A stretch of 64,000 nt of DNA from Okeania hirsuta (GTDB lineage Bacteria > Cyanobacteriota > Cyanobacteriia > Cyanobacteriales > Microcoleaceae): NCBI RefSeq assembly GCF_003838195.1, contig NZ_RCBY01000007.1:16534-80533 (forward strand). The letters run 5' to 3'. A program made the position numbers and the translations under genes. Positions 36,482-43,963 of this stretch are shown here, piece by piece; positions within the stretch are counted from its first letter, which is position 1; every line of letters begins with the position of its first letter. The notes beneath the pieces were generated by a model. It was not told where the DNA came from and made no database searches. It saw nothing but the letters and a program-made list of their open reading frames with translations.

Positions 36482-37873
36482 TTATTGAACCAATCTTTGT
36501 TTTAATACACCTGCTAAACCTGCTATTGGCACTTTCATTTGTTCGCCAGTTCGTAAATCTTTGAAACTACACATATTAGCTGCTGCTTCCTCAGAACCAA
36601 TAATTATACAAAAAGGAATTTTTTGCTTATCAGCTTGTTGTAATTGTTTACCCACTCCACGACTATCAAAACTGGTTATAACATTCATCCCGCTACGACG
36701 CAATTTTTGGGAAACATCTAAATAAGTTGCCATTAAATCTTCTTGCATATTCACAACCATAACTGTTGCTGGAGTAGGAGCAAAAGATTCCAGAATACCC
36801 GCCTTTAATAAACGACTCATTAATCTAGTTAAACCAATAGAAATACCAACTCCTGGCATTTTCTCTCCAATAAAAGTTCCGACTAACTCTTCATATCTAC
36901 CCCCAGAACAAATACTTCCTAAAGCTTCATGTCCGATTAAAGTAGTTTCATAAACTGTGCCCGTATAATAATCTAATCCCCTAGCTATTGATAGGTCAAT
37001 ACAAAAACGTTTGTCTGAAACTCCCAAATTTATGACACCAGAAATTACTGTTTCTAATTCAGAAATTCCCTGAGTTAAAACCTCAGAATTATCCAAAGTT
37101 TCTGTCATACTTTTCAGCTTATCCAAAACATCATCAACAGAACCTTTAATATTAGTAAAATCCCCAACTTTTTCTACTTGATATTCAGATAACCCAATTT
37201 CTTTCAAAGCTTTTTTAACTTTTACTTCTCCCACTTTTTCCGCAGTATCAACAATCCGAATACAAGACACAATATTCTCTGCTGCTACTCCCACAGATGC
37301 AAAAAAACCAGTTAAAACTTTGCGGTTATTAATTCTGATGAGAAAATCACCAATATTAATCGCTTCAAAGATTTCAGCAATAATCGCTGGAACTTGTGCA
37401 TCATATAATAAACTTAATTTACCTCTACCAACAACATCAATATCACATTGTCTAAACTGTCGAAAACGACCATCTTTTGCCCGCTCCCCTCGAAAAACAA
37501 CATCCATTTGATAACGAGCAAAAGGGAAATTTAGATCGTTCAAATGCCGAGCAATATAAGCAGCCAAAGGCACAGTTTGGTCGAATTTTAACGCCCTTTC
37601 TTCTGAGCCAGTATCTCCAGCTTTTTCCTTTTCTGCTTGACGATTTGGAGGTAGAATAGGAGATAAACCATAAACAATATTATCTCCTTGATTTCCTTTT
37701 GCTTGTAGAACCTCTAAACGTTCAACTGCTGGAGTTTCAATAGGTGTAAATCCGTAGCGTTCAAACACCTGACGAATTGTATCCATTAAGTAAGATTCTA
37801 ATCGTTTTTCACCAGGGAGGAATTCTGGAAATCCACTAGGACAACTATAATTAATTTTATCTGTTTTTGCCAT
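36482..37873 (-). CDS. hisS: histidyl-tRNA synthetase
   Basis: A 463-residue class II aminoacyl-tRNA synthetase. Motif 1 begins 'VFERYGFTPIETPAVE', motif 2 holds 'FPFARYQMDVVFRGERAKDGR' region with the Arg pair, and the His-specific loop is 'ARGLDYYTGTVYE'. Motif 3 is 'GGRYEELVGTF' with 'MPGVGISIGLTRL'. The C-terminal anticodon-binding domain (about 365-463) is complete. It charges tRNA-His in the cytoplasm. The length is within the family range, slightly long because of a 'KEKAGDTGSEERAL' insert. The ATG at 37873 fits the conserved 'KINYSCPSGFPEFLPGE' N-terminus. Confidence 0.97.
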   Translation of the reverse strand: MAKTDKINYSCPSGFPEFLPGEKRLESYLMDTIRQVFERYGFTPIETPAVERLEVLQAKGNQGDNIVYGLSPILPPNRQAEKEKAGDTGSEERALKFDQTVPLAAYIARHLNDLNFPFARYQMDVVFRGERAKDGRFRQFRQCDIDVVGRGKLSLLYDAQVPAIIAEIFEAINIGDFLIRINNRKVLTGFFASVGVAAENIVSCIRIVDTAEKVGEVKVKKALKEIGLSEYQVEKVGDFTNIKGSVDDVLDKLKSMTETLDNSEVLTQGISELETVISGVINLGVSDKRFCIDLSIARGLDYYTGTVYETTLIGHEALGSICSGGRYEELVGTFIGEKMPGVGISIGLTRLMSRLLKAGILESFAPTPATVMVVNMQEDLMATYLDVSQKLRRSGMNVITSFDSRGVGKQLQQADKQKIPFCIIIGSEEAAANMCSFKDLRTGEQMKVPIAGLAGVLKQRLVQ

Positions 37874-37904
37874 TTTTTACCTCATCTTTAGAGTAGGGGA
37901 GTAT

Positions 37905-38100
37905 TCAACAACTAATAATTAATAATTAATAATTAACAATTACCTCTCCTTGAAAGCGGATAGGATTGAGTCAAAGGAAAATTTATTCTTCTCTTGGTCG
38001 ATTAGATATGGTGAGGAAACTTCGCCATCTCTCGACCGCTTTTTATCTCCTTAAAAAGGGAGGCTTTAGACCACAATTTATCGGGAAAAATATAAATAAT
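37905..38100. repeat. MITE-E family repeat
   Basis: It opens with tandem 'taattaa' words and 'caattacctctccttgaaag', followed by 'tctcttggtcgattagatat', a short GC-rich piece and 'cttaaaaagggaggcttta'. It is the inverse of 19425-19640 and parallel to 55928-56166. Confidence 0.6.
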
Positions 38101-38206
38101 TAACGCACTACTGGCTATTAATTATTAAAAGGATTATTCGGAAGCTGATAGCTGATAACGCAGTTTCGACCATAGGAGGCTAGCTGGTCGCTGTTTGCTT
38201 ACTTCC

Positions 38207-39127
38207 TTACTTTTTCTTTCCACCAAAAATACCCCCAAATAAACCACCGCCTTTATCAGATTTAGTTCCTTTTTTACCTGTTTTTTTACTTGGTTTATTA
38301 TTGCCAGTTGCCGCTTGTTCTAATAATTTTTTTACTTCTAATGCTTTTGGCTCTTGAGGATTTAATGAAAGAGCTTTTTTGACTTCAATTTTCGCCATTG
38401 TGCCTTGCTTTTGCTGGAAGTAACAAAAACCTAATAAAGCATGACAAAGACTATCATTTTGCTCAAATTTCAAAGCTCCTTTTAACTCTGAAATTGCCTT
38501 CACATAATTTTTATTAGATATTAATATTTTAGCCCTATTACAAGCTTGCTCTACCAAAGGATTTTTAGTTGAGGGTTTTATAGTTGTGGGTTTGGCAGAA
38601 TCACTAGGAGGTTTCGGTGTAGGTGGAGGTGAGGGTTTAACAACTCCAGAACCACTTTTGCGCAGTAAATAAGCTAAATTCAGTTCACTAATTTCTCCAA
38701 TGATATCTAAAGTTTTGTCAATAGATTCATATTCGCGATCGCTTAATTCCTTGAGAGTTTCCTTATATATGTTTTGATAATCTCCCGCCTTAGCAATTTT
38801 TTTTGCTGCATCAGTAGTCAACTGAATTTGACTGCGCTGTTGAGAAACAGTATTACTGAGATTTTTGAGAACAACAAAAAGTTCAGCGCGATCGCCTTCC
38901 TTAGAAAATTTATTATAAGCAGGACTCACCAACTTAGATAACAACTGATTAGCAAATTCTTTATCAGTTTCACTTTCAAAGGGTGAAGTATCAGGATGTA
39001 AACGACGCGCCACTCGCATATACCGTTTACGAATCTCACCAAATTCTGCATCTAGAGAAACCCCTAAAATTGCGTGATGGTCTGTGAAATCAAATTGGAA
39101 TAATCCTTGTTTAAATGTAAAAGACAT
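38207..39127 (-). CDS. J-domain and TPR protein
   Basis: A 306-residue co-chaperone-like protein. The N-terminal J domain (about 12-75) has 'DHHAILGVSLDAEFGEIRK' and the essential HPD in 'ARRLHPDTSPFE', which stimulates a DnaK-type ATPase. A helical middle follows, then a Pro/Lys-rich linker near 168-190. Two or three TPR units ('LVEQACNRAKILISNKNYV', 'ALLGFCYFQQKQGTMAKIE') reach to about 268. The tail is Lys/Gly-rich ('KKGTKSDKGGGLFGGIFG'). This J-TPR layout is common in cyanobacteria. The client is unknown. The tail could be disordered and bind partners. Confidence 0.9.
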   Translation of the reverse strand: MSFTFKQGLFQFDFTDHHAILGVSLDAEFGEIRKRYMRVARRLHPDTSPFESETDKEFANQLLSKLVSPAYNKFSKEGDRAELFVVLKNLSNTVSQQRSQIQLTTDAAKKIAKAGDYQNIYKETLKELSDREYESIDKTLDIIGEISELNLAYLLRKSGSGVVKPSPPPTPKPPSDSAKPTTIKPSTKNPLVEQACNRAKILISNKNYVKAISELKGALKFEQNDSLCHALLGFCYFQQKQGTMAKIEVKKALSLNPQEPKALEVKKLLEQAATGNNKPSKKTGKKGTKSDKGGGLFGGIFGGKKK

Positions 39128-39189
39128 AATAACAACTTTTCCTTAACAAAATGACATTGAATCTAAACTTAATCCTTTTTACCTCTAAT

Positions 39190-39314
39190 TAGACATCTCC
39201 GGAAATTAGACATATAGATCATTTTTTGTGTCTTTTTTCAGAAATTTTCTTCCCTATTCCCTATTGCCTATTGCCTACTTCTGCAAAAAGTCTATTCTTT
39301 CTCGGAGATATCTA
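39190..39314. mobile_element. MITE-C, well preserved copy
   Basis: It runs from TAGACATCTCCGG to the inverted GGAGATATCTA. The interior has 'atcattttttgtgtctttt', 'cagaaattttcttccc', 'ttgccta' heptamers and 'tgcaaaaagtctattcttt', all seen inverted at 12756-12969. TA is present at both edges, as expected of an IS630/Tc1-like duplication. Confidence 0.75.
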
Positions 39315-39315
39315 A

Positions 39316-39560
<245 letters not shown>

Positions 39561-40503
39561 TTGTAGACCAATGAGATAGAGGCGGAGTTTCAATCAACGC
39601 TTTGCTCATTAAATCGTGAATTTTGCCATTAGTCGCTAAAATTTTACCCGAACTCATATCAAAAGGACTACCATTATAAGCTGTAACTTTACCCCCTGCT
39701 TCTTGCAACACCACTATACCTGCAGCAATATCCCAAGGAGACAAACCTCTTTCCCAGTAACCATCTGCACGACCACAAGCAATAGAACATAGATCCATAG
39801 AAGCACAACCAGAACGTCGTACACCTTGAGCTAGATAACATATTTGACAAAATTCTTTGTAGTTATTATCAGTAGTCTCCCGTCGGTCGTAAGCAAAACC
39901 CGTTATCGTCAAACTTCTTTCTAACGTAGTAGTCTGAGACACACTAACTGGTTTGCGGTTACAAGTTGCCCCCAAACCTTTAGCTGCACGAAAAAGTTCA
40001 TCTAAAATCGGATTAAATACCACCCCCACCTGTGGTACCCCATCAATTAATAATCCTACCGAGGATGCTGAAAAAGGATATTGGTGAGCAAAATTAGTAG
40101 TACCATCCAAAGGGTCTATTGCCCATAGATATCTACTTGTTGTATCTCCCAACTCTCCCGACTCTTCAGCTAGAATGCCATGGTTTGGCAAATGTCGCTG
40201 TAAAACCTTGATGATCGCCTTTTCAGCAGCTTTGTCAGCTTCAGTTACCAAATTTACTGGACTGCCCTTTTCTTGAATATCTTGAAGATTGCCCCAATAA
40301 GACATCAACTCTGCACCACCAGCAAGAGCAGCTTCAGTGGCAATATCTAAGAAAACTTGTAATTGTTCTGCACTCATAAAAATAATTAACTTACATAATT
40401 AACAGGAAACCCCACCTTGATTAGCGAAATATTTTTGGAGGGTTGCTAACTCATCTCCATAACAACAATAACTTCTGACTTTTGACTTTTGACTTTATTA
40501 ATT

Positions 40504-41025
40504 CTACTGTTTAAGATTTTCACGACGAAATTGTGCTGGAGTTTGACGCATTGGACGTTCTGGATTCCAGATACCTCGCCCCATCAGTCTAGCTTTTTCT
40601 TGGGCATTAGCAAGACGTTCTGTATACTTATTGTTAGGAAAATATGGCTCTGCCAAGGCCAAACCTTCTTCTGCCATATATTCATTAATTAATTTCCCAT
40701 TCAGCCAAATATAAGCTAGTTGGCGATCAAATTTATCTTTTTTCTGGACATCAAACTCTAATAAAACTTCTTGCCCCAAGGTTAACTTTTCTAGTTGGGT
40801 TCTAGCTTCTTGTCCCCAAGGTTTTTGTCTGACATCTGGTGCCTGAATACCAATCAAGCGAATGGGTTCTAGTATAGGTACAGCAGCAGAACGGTCAGTT
40901 ATCTCGATGGTTTGTCCACTAACAACCCTTTCTACTCTGATTATTTTGCCCGAGGGGGGATTTGAGTTTTGGCAGCCAGCGAAAAGTATCCAGGCTATAA
41001 CTAGAAAAATGATTCTAATCTTCAT
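40504..41025 (-). CDS. thermonuclease family lipoprotein
   Basis: A 173-residue staphylococcal-nuclease-fold protein with a lipoprotein signal ('IFLVIAWILFAGC', Cys near 18). The SNase domain spans about 26-155. The active-site segment reads 'RLIGIQAPDVRQKPWGQEA', where the canonical D..E (VDTPE) is Q..D. The second Arg is seen in 'DKFDRQLAYIW'. The Asp-for-Glu change at the general base position may reduce nuclease activity. It would act in the periplasm or at the membrane. The N-terminal codons overlap the end of the ferredoxin gene by 11 bases, so the two genes are probably cotranscribed. Confidence 0.85.
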   Translation of the reverse strand: MKIRIIFLVIAWILFAGCQNSNPPSGKIIRVERVVSGQTIEITDRSAAVPILEPIRLIGIQAPDVRQKPWGQEARTQLEKLTLGQEVLLEFDVQKKDKFDRQLAYIWLNGKLINEYMAEEGLALAEPYFPNNKYTERLANAQEKARLMGRGIWNPERPMRQTPAQFRRENLKQ

Positions 41026-41383
41026 CCAATGGCAATCCCGCTCTTACCTTTCCTTTGCCAAAATAGCGGCCAAATTGGAGTTCGTATACTTCATCTTCAT
41101 CTTGTGTCTCTACAAGTAGGTCAGAACGAGCATAGCTGACACACAGAAGAGCATAACCCTGTTTTTGAAGTTCTAATGATAGTCCCATTGCTTCTGGTTG
41201 ATAGAGTTGGCCAGATATAACTCTCACTGCACAAGTAGTACAAGCACCATTACGACAGGAGAATGGTAAATCTACTCCTTGGTTTTCAGCACTGTGGAGG
41301 ATGTAGCGGTCTTCAGGAACCTGGACTGTATGATATGTATCTTTTTGGCGATCGTGTATGCGAATTTGGTGATTACGGGCCAT
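41015..41383 (-). CDS. [2Fe-2S] ferredoxin, FdC2-like
   Basis: A 122-residue plant-type ferredoxin. The cluster ligands are C43, C48 and C51 ('SCRNGACTTC') and C81 ('YALLCVSY'). Beyond the normal end it has a 25-residue tail with 'ELQFGRYFGKGKV', the hallmark of the FdC2 type conserved from cyanobacteria to chloroplasts. There it serves a specialised electron-transfer role rather than bulk photosynthetic flow. The electron partner cannot be read from the sequence. It is the first gene of a two-gene unit with the thermonuclease. A GCGATCG site overlaps codons near the N-terminus. Upstream (41384-41597) is empty. Confidence 0.92.
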   Translation of the reverse strand: MARNHQIRIHDRQKDTYHTVQVPEDRYILHSAENQGVDLPFSCRNGACTTCAVRVISGQLYQPEAMGLSLELQKQGYALLCVSYARSDLLVETQDEDEVYELQFGRYFGKGKVRAGLPLDED

Positions 41384-41597
41384 AATAATTTGAGACTATA
41401 ATTTATAGTTATTGCTGGCGATTTAGAAATTAAGTTTTAATTAATAAACTAAAACATGATTTAATATTTATCTTATGTTATTTAGGCCCAATATCCAATA
41501 TAAAATTTTTTTGCCAGAAAGACTTGCAAAATTTAGAATAATTCTGCTACAATAGTATAATTGTGAGCAAATATAAAATTTAATACTTTTGCTTTTT

Positions 41598-41684
41598 GGA
41601 GAGGTGGCCGAGTGGTTTAAGGCGCAGCACTGGAAATGCTGTTATGGGGTGACTTATACGGGGGTTCGAATCCCCCCCTCTCCG
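41598..41684 (+). tRNA. tRNA-Ser (GGA)
   Basis: An 87-nt class II tRNA. The acceptor stem GGAGAGG pairs with CCTCTCC, with discriminator G at 41684. The D arm is 'tggccgagtggtttaaggc' and the anticodon loop 'ctggaaa' gives GGA on a cagca/tgctg stem. A long variable arm ('tatggggtgacttatac') and the T-arm 'gggttcgaatcccc' follow. No CCA is encoded. It lies at the edge of the minus-strand conflict-system island. Confidence 0.97.
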
Positions 41685-41794
41685 TTCTATAAATTAACTT
41701 TCAGCAATTTCCTAAAAATCTTGCCCTGGTTTAATGGTTGAAATAAGTCGATTTAGCCTATCTTTTATATCCAGCAATAGGTTTCAGCAATTGA

Positions 41795-42655
41795 TCAAAC
41801 GTGAGGTACACGCAATACACGAAAACCAATAAGGTCAAGCGTGACACTGGGAAGATAGTAGCTGCGGTACGCAGAGCGACACCTCCTCGGAAGGTCGTAC
41901 CAGGAGCCACCACGAAGGACTTTTGTAGTATTTTGATTACCTGATAGCCATGCACGACCATCATTGGGTGCGTCCTGATAATTATCCTGCCAATAATCTT
42001 CACACCATTCAAAAACATTGCCGTGCATATCGTATAAGCCAAAGAGATTAGCAACTTTGAAGTAACCCACTGGAGTGGTTTGTTCTCTATGTTCTCCCTT
42101 TGGACCTCTGCCATAGGAACCACTGTCAGTATTTTGATTAATCTCTCTATCTATTCCACAGTAGTTAGCTAAATTTGTAGTAATGGTTTCTCCAAAATGA
42201 AAAGGTGTAGTCGTTCTTGCACGACAAGCATATTCCCATTCTGCTTCACTGGGTAGGCGATATTCTCTCCCTGTGTTCTGGCTTAACCTAGCACAAAACT
42301 CTTTAGCGTCTAGCCATGAAACTTTCTCAACTGGGCGACTCCAACGCTTATAGTTTTCATAGTCATCTTTAAATCTTGAAGGGTCAGAATCAAGGTCACG
42401 TTCAATCTTTTCAGTAGTTTCAACAACCGTTTTCCACTGACCCTGAGTAATAGGATAACGTCCCATGTAAAATTCCGGCACTGTAACTTCATGTTGGGGG
42501 CTTTCCCTACTCCATCGCTCTAATTCATCTTCAGGGGAACCCATAAGGAACTTGCCTTCTGGAATCTTCACCATAGCCAGCTCAACATTATTGCCCAGGT
42601 CTTCGATATAGTATTCAGCCTGTTGCCTCTTCTTACGAATAGTTATCCTTACCAT
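41795..42655 (-). CDS. FGE (SUMF1/C-lectin fold) protein, candidate DGR target
   Basis: A 286-residue formylglycine-generating-enzyme-like protein. The FGE domain is from about residue 25: 'MVKIPEGKFLMGSPEDE', 'RYPITQGQWK', 'YRLPSEAEWEYACRA', 'NLFGLYDMHGNVFEWCED' and 'TTKVLRGGSW', ending 'IGFRVLRVPHV'. It begins with a short basic region ('IRKKRQQAEYYIEDLGNN'). Classic FGEs activate sulfatases, but many bacterial relatives are non-enzymatic ligand-binding modules and DGR targets. Residues between the last Trp of GGSW and IGFRV (41828-41902) form the candidate variable region. It has high identity to the C-terminal third of 43964-46537 outside that region. It stands upstream of the tRNA-Ser. 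Confidence 0.9.
   Translation of the reverse strand: MVRITIRKKRQQAEYYIEDLGNNVELAMVKIPEGKFLMGSPEDELERWSRESPQHEVTVPEFYMGRYPITQGQWKTVVETTEKIERDLDSDPSRFKDDYENYKRWSRPVEKVSWLDAKEFCARLSQNTGREYRLPSEAEWEYACRARTTTPFHFGETITTNLANYCGIDREINQNTDSGSYGRGPKGEHREQTTPVGYFKVANLFGLYDMHGNVFEWCEDYWQDNYQDAPNDGRAWLSGNQNTTKVLRGGSWYDLPRRCRSAYRSYYLPSVTLDLIGFRVLRVPHV
41828..41902 (-). other. candidate DGR variable region (VR1)
   Basis: This is the 3' end of the FGE gene, between codons for GGSW and IGFRV. Compared codon by codon with VR2 (43991-44065), 18 of 23 internal codons differ. In 14 of these the third base is the same while base 1 and/or 2 differ, as expected if both were copied from a template rich in AAC/AAT codons with adenine randomisation. 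The bases after it, 'attggttttcgtgtattgcg', are identical in both genes and would correspond to the IMH side. Confidence 0.7.
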
Positions 42656-42933
42656 TAATTTGAATTATATCATGTCCAGTTGAATAATTATAATCAGGGC
42701 TAGTAGTATTGCTCTAGCCCTATCTATTTTAGAACCTATCCTACTATTGTTTGTTGAAACCCTTACATTGAGCTAATCGAAAAACCGTGAAATCCTTTAA
42801 CTATAATTACTCCCTAATCTTACTACTCCAATCCCCCCCTTTTTAAGGGCTTTTAAGTCCCCCCCTTTTTAAGGGGGGTTAGGGGGGATCTAAAAGCCAG
42901 GTAACTCAAACAAACCAACTACAAACACCTACC
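42656..42933. repeat. partial MITE-D end and GGGGGATC-type palindrome
   Basis: 'atatcatgtccagttgaata' (42669-42688) is a solo MITE-D terminus. At 42831-42891, 'ccccccctttttaaggg' and 'aaggggggttaggggggatc' form a palindromic repeat common in cyanobacteria. It recurs at 43340-43370, 43500-43550, 43690-43725, 43860-43875 and 47611-47637. Confidence 0.6.
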
Positions 42934-43317
42934 ATGCCAAAACTTAACGACTCCAACTTCCACCTCCCCTACAACCGCCAACTCGTCCCCATCGCCAAAC
43001 AACTCCGTAAAAACCCCACTCCGGCAGAAAAAAAACTATGGCAAGATTTCCTCAGAACTTTTCCCCTGCGCGTGTTGAGACAGCGACCTATTAATAACTT
43101 TATTGTTGATTTCTATTGTGCTGCTCTTGGGTTAGTAATTGAAGTTGATGGGGATAGCCACTTTACGGAAGAGGGAAAAGCTTATGATGCTGAGAGGACT
43201 TCTGTTTTGGAGGGTTATGGGTTGCGGGTGGTTAGGTTTACTAATGTTGATGTTTTGCAAGAATTTGAGGGGGTTTGTTGGCAGTTGGAGGGTTTGATTG
43301 ATGAGCTGAGAGATTGA
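42934..43317 (+). CDS. DUF559 endonuclease-like protein
   Basis: A 127-residue protein of the DUF559 (Vsr-like, PD-(D/E)xK) family. It contains 'LRKNPTPAEKKLWQDFLR', 'LRQRPINNFIVDFYC', 'LVIEVDGDSHF' (the catalytic Glu and Asp pair) and 'LRVVRFTNVDVL'. Genes of this family are scattered in bacterial genomes, often next to repeats, and probably encode single-strand or nicking nucleases. Their targets are unknown. It is on the opposite strand to the surrounding cluster, bracketed by GGGGGATC palindromes, and its codon use is more GC-rich at the 5' end. It looks like a recent insertion between the two FGE genes. Confidence 0.88.
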   Translation: MPKLNDSNFHLPYNRQLVPIAKQLRKNPTPAEKKLWQDFLRTFPLRVLRQRPINNFIVDFYCAALGLVIEVDGDSHFTEEGKAYDAERTSVLEGYGLRVVRFTNVDVLQEFEGVCWQLEGLIDELRD

Positions 43318-43370
43318 TTCCTCATAACACTCCTTGCGATCCCCCCTAACCCCCCTTGAAAAGGGGGGGA

Positions 43371-43673
43371 CCGGAATGTGTCGGGATTTTGGTCAGGAGC
43401 AATAGTGCTAGCGCCGCTACAAGATCGCGCAGGGTTGCAGATATAACATCGCTCTTTTAATCAACAACTGATAACTCTTAAGACAACTTACTCTTGTTCC
43501 CCCCTTTCTAAGGGAGACAACTTACTCTTGTCCCCCCCTTTTCAAGGGGGGAACCGGAATGCGTCCGGATTTTGGTCAGGAGCAGAACCCGCAGGGTTGC
43601 AGATATAGCATCACTCTTTTAATAGACAACTGATAACTGTTAAGGCAACTTACTTTTTTCCCCCTTTCTAAGG
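43371..43673. repeat. imperfect direct duplication, two units
   Basis: Unit 1 (43371-43513) and unit 2 (43554-43673) share 'ccggaatg', 'ggattttggtcaggagca', 'gcagggttgcagatat', 'actcttttaat' and 'caactgataact'. The GGGGGA-type palindrome flanks each unit. Bases 43674-43963 carry further palindromes and no gene. Confidence 0.7.
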
Positions 43674-43963
43674 CGGATTTGGTATTACTCTTGTCCCCCC
43701 TTAGAAAGGGGGGTTAGGGGGGATCGACACAGGCTTTGAGAAACCCACAACAAATCCCAACTCAACCACTCCCACTACTACCTCTCAATCGATCACTCCC
43801 CTACTTCAAATTTCCGATCAACAGCAGGGATTTTTTTCTGTTGACTTTACCTTGGGCTTCGATCCCCCCTAACCCTGAAAAGAGGGAGACCATAGTTTGG
43901 GAAAGAGCGATCGCTCTTTTCTCTGGCCAAAGACAGGACTCAAGAGGGTGAAAGAGGGGCTAT

